DNA of 64,000 nt from Corynebacterium sp. MSK297 (GCF_030232885.1 NZ_JASPGD010000001.1:1-64000), one strand, 5' to 3'. Counted from the first letter of the stretch, positions 52,967 through 63,333 are shown. The notes: generated from the letters alone by a model not told the origin. Translations and numbers: made by a program.

Positions 52967-53670
52967 TACTTGTCCCCTTGCCTAGGCTGGTCGTCTACTA
53001 GATCCGTGGTTTCGACATCTACCGACGCTGTCGACTCTGCGGATTCTGTTGATATTGCTGCTTGATGCTGTGCAACCCGGTCCTGCACGCTGCGAATTCC
53101 GCGTGACAAGATCACAGCGTCACGGCCGTCGATATCCGCATTCAGAACAGAAATACCCTCGGTACGCGCAGTCGGGAGATTCTTGCCGACGAAATCAGCG
53201 CGGATCGGCAGTTCACGGTGGCCGCGATCCACTAATACGGCCAGTTGAATTGCGCGTGGGCGACCAATATCGGACAATGCATCGAGTGCTGCGCGAATAC
53301 TACGTCCAGAAAACAGGACGTCGTCGACAAGCACCACGATGGCATCATCGATGCCTCCACGCGGAATCGATGTCGGTTTTAATGCACGGTGTGGTTTCGA
53401 ACGAAGGTCATCACGATACAAAGTGATATCCAAAGCGCCAGTGGCAACAGCCTGGCCAGAAAACTCGTGAATCTTTTCCGCGATACTCTCCGCCAAGGGA
53501 AGGCCCCCGGACGGAATGCCCAGTAAAATCACCGGCGCCGAGTCTGGCGAGCCGATGGCGTTTTTCTCAATAATTTGGTGCGCGATGCGTGCGATCGTGC
53601 GCGAAATTGCAGCAGCGCTCAACAACTCAGTTGTTTCTGCTGCCCCCGCGGACGGTTCTTCCACTGTCAT
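52966..53670 (-). CDS. pyrR: PyrR, pyr operon regulator / uracil phosphoribosyltransferase
   Basis: This 234-residue PRTase-fold protein binds UMP and regulates pyr mRNA. The PRPP site [14 protein letters not shown] is near 113-126. About 38 residues rich in Ser, Thr, Asp and Glu extend beyond the usual C-terminus. It is the first gene of the operon, and a candidate PyrR-binding hairpin abuts its ribosome site (53676-53700). Mycobacterial PyrR represses translation through such an element. Confidence 0.95.
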   Translation of the reverse strand: MTVEEPSAGAAETTELLSAAAISRTIARIAHQIIEKNAIGSPDSAPVILLGIPSGGLPLAESIAEKIHEFSGQAVATGALDITLYRDDLRSKPHRALKPTSIPRGGIDDAIVVLVDDVLFSGRSIRAALDALSDIGRPRAIQLAVLVDRGHRELPIRADFVGKNLPTARTEGISVLNADIDGRDAVILSRGIRSVQDRVAQHQAAISTESAESTASVDVETTDLVDDQPRQGDK

Positions 53671-53675
53671 CGTGC

Positions 53676-53700
53676 CCTCCTTCCCCGCCTCTCTGTGCGG
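53676..53700 (-). promoter_or_regulatory. Candidate PyrR-binding hairpin at the pyrR ribosome site
   Basis: On the minus strand a stem CCGC/GCGG (53697-53700 with 53685-53688) closes the loop ACAGAGAG, immediately followed by AAGGAGG (53676-53682) and then the pyrR ATG. The loop and its 3' flank contain CAGAGAGG, matching the CNGNGAGG core of known PyrR-binding loops. Closeness to the ribosome site fits translational repression as described in M. smegmatis. I inferred the fold by eye. Confidence 0.6.
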
Positions 53701-53780
53701 ATTTTAAAGGATGCCGACTGCATTCATGGGTGGGTCTATGATGGAGACACCGCTTCAGTCTAGCACTAAGGATTACGCGC

Positions 53781-55187
53781 GTGAGCTTTTCCGCCCAACA
53801 TCTCGTTCCGGCCCCACGCTCCGAAGTGTGGGATTGGCACACCCGCCCCGGGGCAATCAGTCGTCTCACCCCTCCTTTCATGCCAATGACTCCACAGACC
53901 GAAACGACGAGTCTTGCCGACGGCACCACAATTTTCCGGCTTCCGGCCGGACTGAAATGGGTAGCGCGCCACGATCTGACGCGCTACCAACCCGAAATAT
54001 CGTTTACTGATTTTTGCATCAACTCTCCAATCCGACAGCTCGCACAATGGCGCCATGATCATCACTTCGGCGATGGTGAGCTGCCGAATACCACCACAAT
54101 CACCGATACGGTCCACACACGTGCGCCCGCTCGCTTAGTGCGCCCAGTGTTTGCTTATCGACAGCGTCAGCTCATCGCGGATTTGACTTTCTTACGATCA
54201 TTGCAAAACGCAGGCTTCGCAGGGGCAACGTCCACAGCCACGACCGGCAAAAGCTCCATAGAATCCGTACCAGGAAAAGCTCTCACGGTCGCCATGACCG
54301 GCGCCCATGGTTCTATCGGACGCAATTTGAAAGCCCAACTAACCACAGCGGGGCATACTGTCATCGAGCTGGTGCGCGGAGAAGCGAAAACCGGCCAGCG
54401 CCACTGGCACACCGACTACCCTTCATCACATCTTCTCGCAGGCATCGATGTTCTCGTACACTTAGCAGGTGAGCCTATTTTTGGCCGCTTCAACGAAACA
54501 CACAAAAAGGAGATTCGCGACTCACGGGTGGACCCAACCTATAAACTGGCACGCTTAGTCGCAGACTCACCGAGTGTTACGACGATGGTCTGTGCTTCTG
54601 CTATCGGCTACTACGGCCCAGATCGCGGCCCCGAAATTCTCACAGAAAATTCCGAACGAGGCGACGGCGTCTTGGCCGATGTGGTCGCCGACTGGGAACA
54701 GGCATGTCGACCGGCACTAGAAGCTGGAAAACGTGTGGTCAATATCCGTACCGGGGTGACGCTTTCCGGAAACTCTGGTTTGCTTCCACTCCTGAGAACA
54801 TTGTTTTCCACCGGTTTGGGCGGGAGTTTTGGTGATGGAAATTTCTGGTTCAGCTGGATCGCGATGGATGATGTAACCGATATTTATACCCGAGCAATCG
54901 TTGACTCTCAGATTACTGGCGCAATCAACGCGGCTGCCCCGGAACCATTGCTCAACAAAGATATGGCTAGAGTACTCGGTACTGAACTAAAACGCCCGAC
55001 GCTGCTTCCAGTCCCCACACTCGGACCCAAGTTAATACTGGGTAAAGAAGGCGCCCATGAATTAGCTTTGGCCGATCAACGGGTCTCAAGTGCAAAGATT
55101 AGCCAGCTCGGCCACCAATTCCGTTTTCCCACTCTTGATGCTGCCCTCGCTCACGAACTTGGCGGTGAACAGCTACAAGCGGAGTAA
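53781..55187 (+). CDS. TIGR01777-type SDR epimerase with N-terminal SRPBCC domain
   Basis: This 468-residue protein has an N-terminal START/SRPBCC-like domain (about 1-145) and a C-terminal extended SDR domain beginning V-A-M-T-G-A-H-G-S-I-G-R at 170-181, with the Y-Y-G segment A-I-G-Y-Y-G-P as active-site context. The same two-domain arrangement occurs in actinobacterial YfcH-like proteins often annotated as cell-division inhibitor SulA homologues without proof. The substrate is unknown. Starts at GTG, divergent from pyrR with 110 bases between. Confidence 0.87.
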   Translation: MSFSAQHLVPAPRSEVWDWHTRPGAISRLTPPFMPMTPQTETTSLADGTTIFRLPAGLKWVARHDLTRYQPEISFTDFCINSPIRQLAQWRHDHHFGDGELPNTTTITDTVHTRAPARLVRPVFAYRQRQLIADLTFLRSLQNAGFAGATSTATTGKSSIESVPGKALTVAMTGAHGSIGRNLKAQLTTAGHTVIELVRGEAKTGQRHWHTDYPSSHLLAGIDVLVHLAGEPIFGRFNETHKKEIRDSRVDPTYKLARLVADSPSVTTMVCASAIGYYGPDRGPEILTENSERGDGVLADVVADWEQACRPALEAGKRVVNIRTGVTLSGNSGLLPLLRTLFSTGLGGSFGDGNFWFSWIAMDDVTDIYTRAIVDSQITGAINAAAPEPLLNKDMARVLGTELKRPTLLPVPTLGPKLILGKEGAHELALADQRVSSAKISQLGHQFRFPTLDAALAHELGGEQLQAE

Positions 55188-55308
55188 ATACAGTGCGGGA
55201 AAACCAGTGCTCAAGCTGAAACATACACCGGGCCCAATGATTTGTCGGCTAGTTTGCCGGTACGGTGGCAATGGTTAGTAGTAAACCCAACGCGAACGGA
55301 AAGAGCAT

Positions 55309-55833
55309 ATGAGCCAGCAACCAACGCCGAATGAGCAAGAACGCTCAGCGGAAACCGTCGGCGACATTGGAGAAGTCACCCTCGAGCGGATAGGTGAGAT
55401 TCTTGATGCCGAAAAGCTCGTGTACCGCAACGAAGAACAAGAAATTCCCGACGGCAGCACATTGCAGGTAGTACGCACCGGATTTAGTAATGCAGCAATC
55501 GCAATCAGCGTCCGGCAAAACATCCTTATCGTCGATTCACTCTGGCGCGGACAGCTCGGTACTAGCCAAGCAGTTGACGTGCTTGCTGTCGTGAATTCGT
55601 GGAACCAAGCGCAACTCGCCCCAACACTGCGATTTTTTGAGCAGGGAGAAAGCCAGCTAGCGATTTCAGCGGTTCGTGAAGCTGACGTCAGCACTGGTAT
55701 GACCCGAAACCAGTTGGGCGTGTTTTTGTTGAGCACATTGGACGCAGTCTTGGAATCGTTCCAGACCCTCGGCAAACAATTTCCAGACGCTGTCACCTGG
55801 GAAGAAAACCACACGCACGACGAGCAGAAATAG
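55309..55833 (+). CDS. YbjN-domain protein, first of a pair
   Basis: This 174-residue acidic protein matches the YbjN family: a single alpha/beta domain with N-terminal V-T-L-E-R-I-G-E-I-L-D and a later V-N-S-W-N-Q motif. No membrane span or signal is seen. The family resembles secretion-chaperone folds; its role in actinobacteria is unknown. It is followed after nine bases by a second YbjN protein on the same strand. Confidence 0.8.
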   Translation: MSQQPTPNEQERSAETVGDIGEVTLERIGEILDAEKLVYRNEEQEIPDGSTLQVVRTGFSNAAIAISVRQNILIVDSLWRGQLGTSQAVDVLAVVNSWNQAQLAPTLRFFEQGESQLAISAVREADVSTGMTRNQLGVFLLSTLDAVLESFQTLGKQFPDAVTWEENHTHDEQK

Positions 55834-55842
55834 GAGTTTCTC

Positions 55843-56343
55843 ATGAGCACCGATACAGAACTGGCCCCAGCCACCATCGACCGAGTCATCGCAGTCATGC
55901 GTGGATTTGATGTGGAACTCACTAAGGTTGCAGGGAAAGAAATCGCTACCGCAAACCTCAACGACACCTTGTGCACATTCGCAGTGTTGGGTTCTGCGAT
56001 GGTGGTCCGCTCCGAAGTAGCCACCGATACGGACTACGACAGTGCCGATGCTGGATTATTCTTGGCTGCTAACCAAATGAACTCCACCTCGATCGGCGCA
56101 CGAGCTGTTATTGCCGAGCACGAAGGCAAGTTAATCGTGCGCACCGAACGTGACATTGTGATTGCCGCCGGAATCTCAGACGAACAGCTCAAGGTCTCCC
56201 TCAAAGCCGCCGTCGACGGTGTGATTCGAGCGCAAGATGCGATGGTCGCCGCAGCCGATGAAATGCGAAAGCTCAATGAGCACCGCGACCAGGCTGAACG
56301 CACCACGGGTGAGCACAGCGCCTCAGACGAAGACGGTGCCTAG
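55843..56343 (+). CDS. YbjN-domain protein, second of a pair
   Basis: This 166-residue protein is distantly similar in layout to the preceding one, with T-I-D-R-V-I-A-V-M-R-G-F near the start, a central beta-rich part and N-Q-M-N-S near 79. It ends in a charged tail. A purine-rich GGAG lies upstream of the ATG. The pair likely form one operon and possibly a complex. Function unknown. Convergent with ppk2. Confidence 0.78.
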   Translation: MSTDTELAPATIDRVIAVMRGFDVELTKVAGKEIATANLNDTLCTFAVLGSAMVVRSEVATDTDYDSADAGLFLAANQMNSTSIGARAVIAEHEGKLIVRTERDIVIAAGISDEQLKVSLKAAVDGVIRAQDAMVAAADEMRKLNEHRDQAERTTGEHSASDEDGA

Positions 56344-56390
56344 TCTCAGCGCCAAAACCTGCGCTTAGGCAGTAGTCCAGGATAGTACCA

Positions 56391-56422
56391 GGACGCAGCA
56401 CTGGCGGGACACAGCACTACAA
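56391..56422 (+). repeat. Imperfect 16-bp tandem repeat in the ybjN-ppk2 gap
   Basis: GGACGCAGCACTGGCG (56391-56406) is followed directly by GGACACAGCACTACAA (56407-56422). The first twelve bases match at eleven positions. It lies between convergent genes. A terminator was not evident here. Confidence 0.6.
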
Positions 56423-56438
56423 CACAAGGCAGCCATGA

Positions 56439-57296
56439 TTACAGCCCTCCGTGAAGGCGGCGGTACTGCTGCTCGACATCGTAGCTTGGCTGCGGCCAAT
56501 CCAGATCCAAGGCGCGCAAACGCCGCAACAACAAATACTTTACGGCAGTGCGCGCATAAAGCTTATTGTCGCTGGGCACGATGTACCACGGAGCGTCCTC
56601 GGTATGGGTGCGATTAATGGCTAACTCATAAGCGCGCTGGTAATCATCCCATTTCTTTCGATTGTCGAGATCAGATGGGTCAAATTTCCAGCGTTTATCG
56701 TGTCGTTGCAGCCGACGTGCCAGGTTAGATTTTTGGAATTCTGCAGAAATATGCAGCATTACTTTGATGATGTGTACCCCGCGTGCTGCAAGCTGAGATT
56801 CAAAATCAACGATCGCATCATAGCGACGCTCGATCTCCTCAGCTGGTGCCATCTTCTCTACCCGCTGAATAAGAACATCTTCATAATGCGAGCGATCAAA
56901 CACGACGATTTCACCCTCGTTCGGCACATGTTGGTTGATCCGCCACAGGAAATCGTGGTTCCGTTCTTCTTCAGTTGGCGCGCCGAATCCCACAGGACGC
57001 AAGCCTTGTGGGTCAAAAACTGACAAAGCGTTGCGGATCATTCCGCCCTTGCCAGATGTATCCATGCCCTGCAAAATCAACAAAATGGATCCGGACTGTG
57101 CGGTCCCTAGGCGAGAATGCGCAAATAATTGTTCCTGCAGTTGCCGCAGTTCCACATCGAATTTACGGAATCGTTTCCGCATCCTTTTTCCGCGCGGATT
57201 ACCGGAAAAACCGGGAGTCGACTGTGGATCAATCGCGGACAATTCTACGGGTGGAACTGCCCGCAAACATTCTGCATGACGTGGTTTAAAAGACAC
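56439..57296 (-). CDS. ppk2: PPK2-family polyphosphate:nucleotide phosphotransferase
   Basis: This 285-residue P-loop kinase uses polyphosphate to phosphorylate nucleotides. Walker A G-M-D-T-S-G-K-G-G is at 77-85 and Walker B F-D-R-S-H-Y-E-D at 133-140, followed by a lid segment rich in Arg. A basic R-G-K-R-M-R-K-R-F-R region at 35-44 could bind polyphosphate. It likely belongs to the short single-domain class; AMP, ADP or GDP preference cannot be told by eye. Confidence 0.9.
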   Translation of the reverse strand: MSFKPRHAECLRAVPPVELSAIDPQSTPGFSGNPRGKRMRKRFRKFDVELRQLQEQLFAHSRLGTAQSGSILLILQGMDTSGKGGMIRNALSVFDPQGLRPVGFGAPTEEERNHDFLWRINQHVPNEGEIVVFDRSHYEDVLIQRVEKMAPAEEIERRYDAIVDFESQLAARGVHIIKVMLHISAEFQKSNLARRLQRHDKRWKFDPSDLDNRKKWDDYQRAYELAINRTHTEDAPWYIVPSDNKLYARTAVKYLLLRRLRALDLDWPQPSYDVEQQYRRLHGGL

Positions 57297-57301
57297 AGAT
57301 C

Positions 57302-57895
57302 TTATGTTTGCTCGTCTGTGTATTTGGCGTCGGGATCTTCGCTAACACCATCGTCAATGTCACTGTCGTCAATCTCACTGTCGTCTCTGTCATCCTGAAC
57401 CATAGGGTTATCACCTGAGACGGATTGGGCAATATCGTCCAACACCGCGTGAATATACGGCGCAGCCGATTCTGTGGAATATTCACTGGCTAATTCCACG
57501 CCTTCCACCACGGCAACGGCTGCCGGAACCTCAGCGTTAAACAATATTTCCCACGCGGAAACGCGCATGATCGCGCGGTCAACAGCCGGAAGTCTTCCAA
57601 GTTCCCATTCTTGTGATAAGAAACGGGAAATCAACTCGTCAATTTCATCGAGTTTCTCTGCAGCTCCCGAGATGATTTCTTTAGTGTAGTCAGCCACGGG
57701 TGGGACAGACGATTGCTCCCAGGCAGCAAGCTCTACACGATCGTCGACAATCGCCACAGGATCAAGGTCTCTGGTTTCAGCTTCGTAAAGGATGTCCGCG
57801 GCACGGCGGCGAGCCCGGTAGCGCTTGGTGTGCAAACGCTTATCTGAGCGTATGAAACGAGAGCCGGAAGCCGCGGTTTTTTTGTTGTCTGACAT
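57302..57895 (-). CDS. nusB: NusB, transcription antitermination factor, with acidic tail
   Basis: This 197-residue NusB has the all-helical core at about 22-155: [14 protein letters not shown] near 26-39, [10 protein letters not shown] near 104-113 and V-V-E-G-V-E-L-A near 128. The C-terminus carries about 40 residues dominated by Asp and Glu, encoded partly by 15-bp repeats. It supports rRNA antitermination with NusE/NusG. It follows efp after 11 bases. Confidence 0.94.
   Translation of the reverse strand: MSDNKKTAASGSRFIRSDKRLHTKRYRARRRAADILYEAETRDLDPVAIVDDRVELAAWEQSSVPPVADYTKEIISGAAEKLDEIDELISRFLSQEWELGRLPAVDRAIMRVSAWEILFNAEVPAAVAVVEGVELASEYSTESAAPYIHAVLDDIAQSVSGDNPMVQDDRDDSEIDDSDIDDGVSEDPDAKYTDEQT
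57351..57395 (-). repeat. 15-bp tandem repeat in the NusB acidic tail
   Basis: Units TCGTCAATGTCACTG (57351-57365), TCGTCAATCTCACTG (57366-57380) and TCGTCTCTGTCATCC (57381-57395) abut. The first two differ at one base. They encode D-S-D-I-D, D-S-E-I-D and a diverged D-D-R-D-D. Confidence 0.85.
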
Positions 57896-57906
57896 GCCTT
57901 TGCGCG

Positions 57907-58470
57907 TTAGTTGTTGCTGCGGGACAGGTAGTCGCCGGTACGGGTGTCGATCTTGACGACGTTTCCGGTTTCGATGAACAACGGAACCTGAACTTCAGCT
58001 CCGGTTTCTAACGTCGCAGGTTTGGTGCCACCGCTCGAGCGATCACCTTGCAAACCGGGATCAGTGTGTTCTACTTTAAGGTCGACGTTGATCGGTAGTT
58101 CAGCGAACAACGGCTCATTGTCATGGAACGAGACTTGGATGCGCATGTTTTCCAGCAGAAAATCCACTGCACGGCCGAATTTGTCGGCAGACAATTCGAC
58201 CTGGTCGAAGGTCTTATCATCCATGACGACGTAGTTGGTTCCGTCATTATAGAGGTATGTCATGTCACGGCGGTCAACCGTAGCCAACTCGGCTTTCGCG
58301 CCGGCGTTCCAGGTCTTGTCAGTCACTTTGCCAGTCATGACATCTTTGAGTTTGGTGCGCACGAATGCTGGACCTTTTCCTGGCTTCACGTGCTGGAATT
58401 CCACGATCTGTTGTAGTTTATTGTCAATTTTCAGGACAACGCCGTTTTTGAAAGCAGTGGTATCAGCCAC
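57907..58470 (-). CDS. efp: Elongation factor P
   Basis: The 187-residue EF-P has three beta-barrel domains and relieves stalling at proline stretches. The tip loop [10 protein letters not shown] has Lys32, the tip residue in a loop of the P-G-K-G-P type. The C-terminal signature G-D-Y-L-S-R is intact. The start follows a 205-base gap after pepQ, in which I see no other gene. Confidence 0.96.
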   Translation of the reverse strand: MADTTAFKNGVVLKIDNKLQQIVEFQHVKPGKGPAFVRTKLKDVMTGKVTDKTWNAGAKAELATVDRRDMTYLYNDGTNYVVMDDKTFDQVELSADKFGRAVDFLLENMRIQVSFHDNEPLFAELPINVDLKVEHTDPGLQGDRSSGGTKPATLETGAEVQVPLFIETGNVVKIDTRTGDYLSRSNN

Positions 58471-58675
58471 GAATCAACTCTCCAATATTAGTCAGTGCAA
58501 CAGCTCCACAACGCATGGAGCTGCCTAGTACATCTTTGCTCACGCTAGTATAACCGAGACCAGCCGGACCGTTAAAGAATCGGTGCGGGCGGCAATGTGC
58601 ATTCGTATCTACCCGACGTCACGCGCACGCATCGTCGTATGCCGACAATCCATGCCGATATCATGGCACGCGCTT

Positions 58676-59767
58676 CTACAGTTCGCGCAGTTGTTTTGTC
58701 GGTGTAGATAAGTTGCGTGGCTTACCGTCCGTAATCACCAAAGTATCTTCAATCCGAACCCCCACCTTGCCCGGGATATAGATTCCTGGCTCAATCGTGA
58801 GCGTCATTCCTGCTTCGAGTTTGCCCTGACCCGTGTGAGCAGCTGCTGGGGCTTCATGCACATCAAGGCCAATTCCATGTCCGGTGGAATGGACAAAATA
58901 CTCTTCATAGCCAGCCTCACGGATAATGTCGCGGCACGCGGCGTCAACGTCAGCCAGCGGAGTACCAGGAGTAGCCGCCCGGACTCCAGCTTCCTGTGCT
59001 TTGAGCACAATGTCATAAATTTCCCGCGAGAAATCATCTATCTTGCCTACAGCCACAGTGCGCGTCATATCGGAATTAAACCCAGCGCGGTGTGCACCAT
59101 AATCAATTGTTACGAGATCGCCTTCTTGCAGCTCGCGATCACCTGCACCGTGGTGTGGTTTCGCGCCGTTCGGACCGCTAGCGACGATTGTGTCAAAACT
59201 TGGGCGTTGCGCACCCAACAAACGCATACGGTATTCCAGGTCAGCGGCAATCTGACGTTCGGTGCGACCGGCCGCGATTTCCCCAGCCGCAATCACATCC
59301 TCGAGTGCTTGTGAGGCTAACTCTGCGACTCCAGTCAGACGTTCGATTTCGACGTTGTCTTTGATTAGCCGAATCTTTTCAATCATCCCGGAAACCGGCA
59401 CTAGTGTCACTTCTTCTGGACACTGTTTTTCCAGCTGCTTGAACTGCTCGATGCTGACAAAATCAGACTCCACACCAACCCGACGTGGTCCTTCTAGCTT
59501 CTGGAGCAGATCTTTTGTGATGGCACTGGTAATCGTTGCAGTAATATCAGGAACTTCTTCTGCAATCTGCGTCGCATAACGCCCATCTGTGCTGATAGCA
59601 GCGGATTGATCTTTCGATAACAGCACCGCACCATTGGATCCCGAGAAACCGGATAAATAGCGAACGTGGATCAGGTGAGTCACCAAAAAATCATCGAGTC
59701 GCTCTGCCGCCATGGCTGTTGCCAATTTACGACGACGGTTACTAAAGCGAGTATCAGCCAATGTCAT
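58676..59767 (-). CDS. pepQ: Xaa-Pro aminopeptidase/dipeptidase (M24B, PepQ-like)
   Basis: This 363-residue metallopeptidase has an N-terminal creatinase-like domain and a C-terminal pita-bread domain. Metal ligands are visible in T-I-D-Y-G-A near 223-228, N-S-D-M-T-R-T near 234-240, H-S-T-G-H-G-I-G and the late E-P-G-I-Y-I/V-R-I-E-D segments. I place the start at ATG 59767 with AAGGAG six bases upstream; the longer frame has no ribosome site. Exact substrate (dipeptidase or aminopeptidase) is uncertain. Confidence 0.92.
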   Translation of the reverse strand: MTLADTRFSNRRRKLATAMAAERLDDFLVTHLIHVRYLSGFSGSNGAVLLSKDQSAAISTDGRYATQIAEEVPDITATITSAITKDLLQKLEGPRRVGVESDFVSIEQFKQLEKQCPEEVTLVPVSGMIEKIRLIKDNVEIERLTGVAELASQALEDVIAAGEIAAGRTERQIAADLEYRMRLLGAQRPSFDTIVASGPNGAKPHHGAGDRELQEGDLVTIDYGAHRAGFNSDMTRTVAVGKIDDFSREIYDIVLKAQEAGVRAATPGTPLADVDAACRDIIREAGYEEYFVHSTGHGIGLDVHEAPAAAHTGQGKLEAGMTLTIEPGIYIPGKVGVRIEDTLVITDGKPRNLSTPTKQLREL

Positions 59768-59879
59768 TTTTCTCCTTATTAGGTTAGTTTGCTGAACCTT
59801 GTAGGCAACCACCAGGGATCGTGGGAATTCCTATCCCCATACAGCTGAAATTTCCACAAAGAAACTATCTTCTACAATA

Positions 59880-60335
59880 TTACGCCAGATTATCTGCCCA
59901 ATAACGTAATGCAGCACTATATCCGGTAATACCAAGCCCCGCGATGACACCGCGTGCAAGCGGCGATAAATACGAATACCCACGAAATGTCTCTCGAGCA
60001 TGCACGTTGGAGATGTGCACCTCGATAAATCCGGCACCGTCTGCTACTTCTGCTAGCGCATCACGCAGCGCCACCGAGGTATGGGTGAAACCACCAGGGT
60101 TAATAATCACTGGCCAGTGATGATCCGCGGCTTCGTGCACATAATCCAGTAATTCGTGCTCAGCATTTGACTGCCGACAAATGACATGTAGACCATAGGC
60201 CTCGCCTTCGGCGATCAGTGCACTTTCCAGGTCACCCAGCGTCGTCGCACCGTAAATTTCGGGTTGGCGCTTGCCCAACCGGTTCAAGTTAGGACCGTTC
60301 AGAACCAATACAGTGGGCCGATTATTCCCAGCCAT
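59880..60335 (-). CDS. aroQ: 3-dehydroquinate dehydratase (type II)
   Basis: This 151-residue type II enzyme dehydrates dehydroquinate. The N-terminal [19 protein letters not shown] contains active Tyr28, and catalytic His107 is in E-V-H-I-S-N. It is ordered after aroB, whose product is its substrate, with a 58-base gap. Confidence 0.96.
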   Translation of the reverse strand: MAGNNRPTVLVLNGPNLNRLGKRQPEIYGATTLGDLESALIAEGEAYGLHVICRQSNAEHELLDYVHEAADHHWPVIINPGGFTHTSVALRDALAEVADGAGFIEVHISNVHARETFRGYSYLSPLARGVIAGLGITGYSAALRYWADNLA

Positions 60336-60393
60336 TACGACAGTATCCTTTCAGCAGATACAAAAATCTGGTTGCCACGCATCGATGCAGATT

Positions 60394-61521
60394 CTATGAG
60401 CAAATTGCTTGGTACGCTGCACGCAATTCTTCATCTGAGGCGTCCGGAATACGCATGCAATCGCCGATTCCCGTGATTCCTACAAACCGGGGTCTGCCGT
60501 CACGGTTTTTCTTATCCCTGTTCATAGCTGCAAGTAGTTCGTCGAAATGCCCCGTCTCATACGCCACCGGCAATCCAACTGATTCCAAAATTCGGCGGTG
60601 CTGTTGAAGCAATGCATCGTCGATCAACTTGCGGTTACGTGCTAAATGCGCGACGTACATCATGCCCACCGCCACCGCGTTTCCATGGCGCCAGGAAAAA
60701 TCCTCGCGCAATTCCACCGCATGGGCAAAGGTATGACCGTAGTTTAAGGTTTCCCGCAAACCTGACTCACGCAGGTCCATGCCGACGACGTTTGCTTTCA
60801 CAGCGATTGAACGCGTGATCAATTCCGGCAAATAACCATCCGGGTCCAAACAAGCAAGCGGGTCATTTTCATAACGATCAATGATGACGCCATCGCTGAT
60901 AAAACCAGTTTTGATGATCTCCGCCGAACCGGCAATTATTTCTTCTTCAGGAAGAGTCGTCAGCCGGTCTAAGTCAACGAACACACTGTCTGGTTCATGA
61001 AAAGCACCGACCAAATTTTTGCCATGTCCAGTATTAATTCCAGTCTTTCCACCGACGGCTGCATCCACCATCGCGAGCAAAGTAGTCGGCACTTGGATGA
61101 CCTTTATTCCTCGCATCCACGTAGCTGCGATAAACCCAGCTAGATCGGTGACCGCACCGCCTCCAAAGCCCATGATCACGTCACGTCGAGAGAAATTATG
61201 CTGCGCAAGTTCATCCCATAATTGACCAGCAACTTCGAGAGTTTTTGCAGCTTCCGCATCTGGTACAGGGAACAAATGTACTCGCAGTCCCAAGTTTTCA
61301 ATCGAACGGGCAACCTGCCTGGCAGGTGCCGCCATTGTCGGCTGATGCACAATCCCTACAGTCTGAGCGCCAGTATGTTTCGCTCTGTCCGCAATGGCAT
61401 CAGTCAGTCCCCGGCCAACGGTCACCTGATAAGGGTTTGGGCCATTGACTTCAATTACCTCAGAACTACCCACGCTATGCTGACGGCTTTCAGGCGACGG
61501 GGAAAACATGTTAAAGCTCAT
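60394..61521 (-). CDS. aroB: 3-dehydroquinate synthase
   Basis: This 375-residue NAD- and zinc-dependent enzyme forms dehydroquinate from DAHP. Features are [13 protein letters not shown] near 118-130, K-T-G-I-N near 159-163 and the zinc-ligand segment [10 protein letters not shown] near 265-274. About 22 variable residues precede the core. It follows aroK by 35 bases. Confidence 0.96.
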   Translation of the reverse strand: MSFNMFSPSPESRQHSVGSSEVIEVNGPNPYQVTVGRGLTDAIADRAKHTGAQTVGIVHQPTMAAPARQVARSIENLGLRVHLFPVPDAEAAKTLEVAGQLWDELAQHNFSRRDVIMGFGGGAVTDLAGFIAATWMRGIKVIQVPTTLLAMVDAAVGGKTGINTGHGKNLVGAFHEPDSVFVDLDRLTTLPEEEIIAGSAEIIKTGFISDGVIIDRYENDPLACLDPDGYLPELITRSIAVKANVVGMDLRESGLRETLNYGHTFAHAVELREDFSWRHGNAVAVGMMYVAHLARNRKLIDDALLQQHRRILESVGLPVAYETGHFDELLAAMNRDKKNRDGRPRFVGITGIGDCMRIPDASDEELRAAYQAICS

Positions 61522-61556
61522 CGTTATTACTACCTTCCGGCTAAATGCACGCGGTA

Positions 61557-62090
61557 TTACAAAGTTTCCAAAAACCCCAAGATGTCTGCAACTACTTGTT
61601 GCGGACTGCGTTGATCAGTGCGGGCACGATAATCAGCAACCTCTCGATACAACGGCCGACGTTGGGCCATCAAATTCCGATAGCGCGTATCAGCATCCTT
61701 CCCCGCAAGCAGTGGCCGTTGCTGCCGGTTATGAGGGCGCGTGGTACGCTCAATTCCGGTGTCATCGCTGACATCGACGAATACCACGGTCTGTTGGTCT
61801 AATAAACTTCGCGTTCCTGCGTGAGTGACTGCTCCCCCGCCAAGTGCGAGAATTCCCGACTCCTGCAGTGCTTCGGCAATCACCTCAGATTCCAGTGCCC
61901 GGAAGGCTTCTTCACCGTCTTCGGCAAAAATTTCCGAACACGTCTTGCCAGCTTTGCTCTCAATCACAAAATCGGAGTCAACAAATTGCTGATTAAGTAC
62001 GCGGGCTAATCGACGGCCAATGGTTGTTTTACCCGCACCGGGAGGCCCAATAAGCACGACAGACGGACGTGAACTGTCAGCATATCCCAT
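61557..62090 (-). CDS. aroK: Shikimate kinase
   Basis: This 177-residue P-loop kinase phosphorylates shikimate. Walker [10 protein letters not shown] is at 15-23; the shikimate-binding D-S-D near 38-40 and L-G-G-G-A-V near 97-102 are visible. Its ATG shares a base with the aroC stop. Confidence 0.95.
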   Translation of the reverse strand: MGYADSSRPSVVLIGPPGAGKTTIGRRLARVLNQQFVDSDFVIESKAGKTCSEIFAEDGEEAFRALESEVIAEALQESGILALGGGAVTHAGTRSLLDQQTVVFVDVSDDTGIERTTRPHNRQQRPLLAGKDADTRYRNLMAQRRPLYREVADYRARTDQRSPQQVVADILGFLETL

Positions 62091-63325
62091 TACATCTCCC
62101 CCGCTCCAGCCGTAGCATCCTCAGAGAACGCGAGTTTTTGTTCTACACTGCGTTGATAGGCCAAGAAATTACGGCGAGTTTCTGCAACACTATCGCCACC
62201 AAATTTCTCCAGCACAGCCTGTGCCAATACCAACGCCACCATTGCTTCTGCGACAACTCCAGCAGCGGGAACTGCACACACATCGGAACGCTGGTGAATC
62301 GCGGTCGCCGCAGAACCAGTTTCCATATCGACGGACCGCAGCGCGCGGGGGACGGTCGAAATCGGCTTCATTGCAGCTTTCAGGCGCAGCTGCTCACCAT
62401 TGGTGGTGCCTCCTTCTAATCCACCCGCTCGATTCGACGTGCGCTCCAATCCCGTTTCTGTACGGATGATTTCATCATGCGACTCAGAGCCGCGGGAACG
62501 AGCCTGTGTAAACCCGTCTCCGATCTCCACTCCCTTAATAGCCTGAATGCTCATCAAAGCCCCAGCCAACCGTGCATCAAGGCGAGCCTGCCCAGAAACA
62601 TGAGAGCCCAACCCCACTGGCAAACCATCGACGACGACTTCGACGATTCCACCTAACGTATCGCCGGATTTTTTCGCGGATTCAATCTCCGTGATCATCG
62701 AAGCTTCAGCGTCTTTTCCAAATGCGCGCACCGGTGAAGCATCAATTTTTTCGAGATCGCCTGGTTGGGGCGCCGGACCATCATAAGGTTGTGACGGGCC
62801 AATAGAAATCACATGCGACAAAACCTCCACGCCAAGCACCTGCCGAAGAAAATTACGGGCAACGGTGGCACAAGCGACGCGGGCCGCCGTTTCACGTGCT
62901 GAAGAACGCTCCAAAATATTGCGGGCGTCGGCGTGGTCATATTTCACCATCCCGGAAAAATCTGCGTGTCCCGGCCGCGGACGCGTGAGCTGTGCGCCGC
63001 GGCCTGAGTGTAGAGCTTTCGCAGTATCCGGATCATTCACATCCACAGGGTGTGGGGACATGATGGTTTCCCACTTTGGCCATTCCGTGTTTCCGATCAT
63101 GATGGCAATCGGACTACCGAGTGTTTTTCCGTGCCGAATACCGGCAAGCAAGCTCAACTCATCGGCTTCAAATTTCATACGAGCGCCGCGGCCATACCCC
63201 AAACGACGACGCGCGAGTTGGTACGCAATATCGTCTGCAGTGAGCTCGACGTGTGCAGGCATATTTTCCACCACAGCCACCAATGCTTGGCCATGTGATT
63301 CCCCAGCGGTAGTCCAACGAAGCAT
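62090..63325 (-). CDS. aroC: Chorismate synthase
   Basis: This 411-residue FMN-dependent enzyme makes chorismate from EPSP. Conserved segments include T-A-G-E-S-H-G-Q near 6-13, G-R-G-A-R-M-K-F near 43-50, R-P-G-H-A-D near 115-120 and R-S-D-V-C-A-V-P near 340. Its length is typical of actinobacterial forms. It lies eight bases after the prepilin peptidase. Confidence 0.96.
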   Translation of the reverse strand: MLRWTTAGESHGQALVAVVENMPAHVELTADDIAYQLARRRLGYGRGARMKFEADELSLLAGIRHGKTLGSPIAIMIGNTEWPKWETIMSPHPVDVNDPDTAKALHSGRGAQLTRPRPGHADFSGMVKYDHADARNILERSSARETAARVACATVARNFLRQVLGVEVLSHVISIGPSQPYDGPAPQPGDLEKIDASPVRAFGKDAEASMITEIESAKKSGDTLGGIVEVVVDGLPVGLGSHVSGQARLDARLAGALMSIQAIKGVEIGDGFTQARSRGSESHDEIIRTETGLERTSNRAGGLEGGTTNGEQLRLKAAMKPISTVPRALRSVDMETGSAATAIHQRSDVCAVPAAGVVAEAMVALVLAQAVLEKFGGDSVAETRRNFLAYQRSVEQKLAFSEDATAGAGEM

Positions 63326-63333
63326 GCCGTCTA

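Noticed and set aside
55275..56024. Minus-strand open frame of 249 codons across the two YbjN genes
   Set aside because: Its Ser/Thr/Arg-rich translation spans two well-formed genes with ribosome sites on the other strand.
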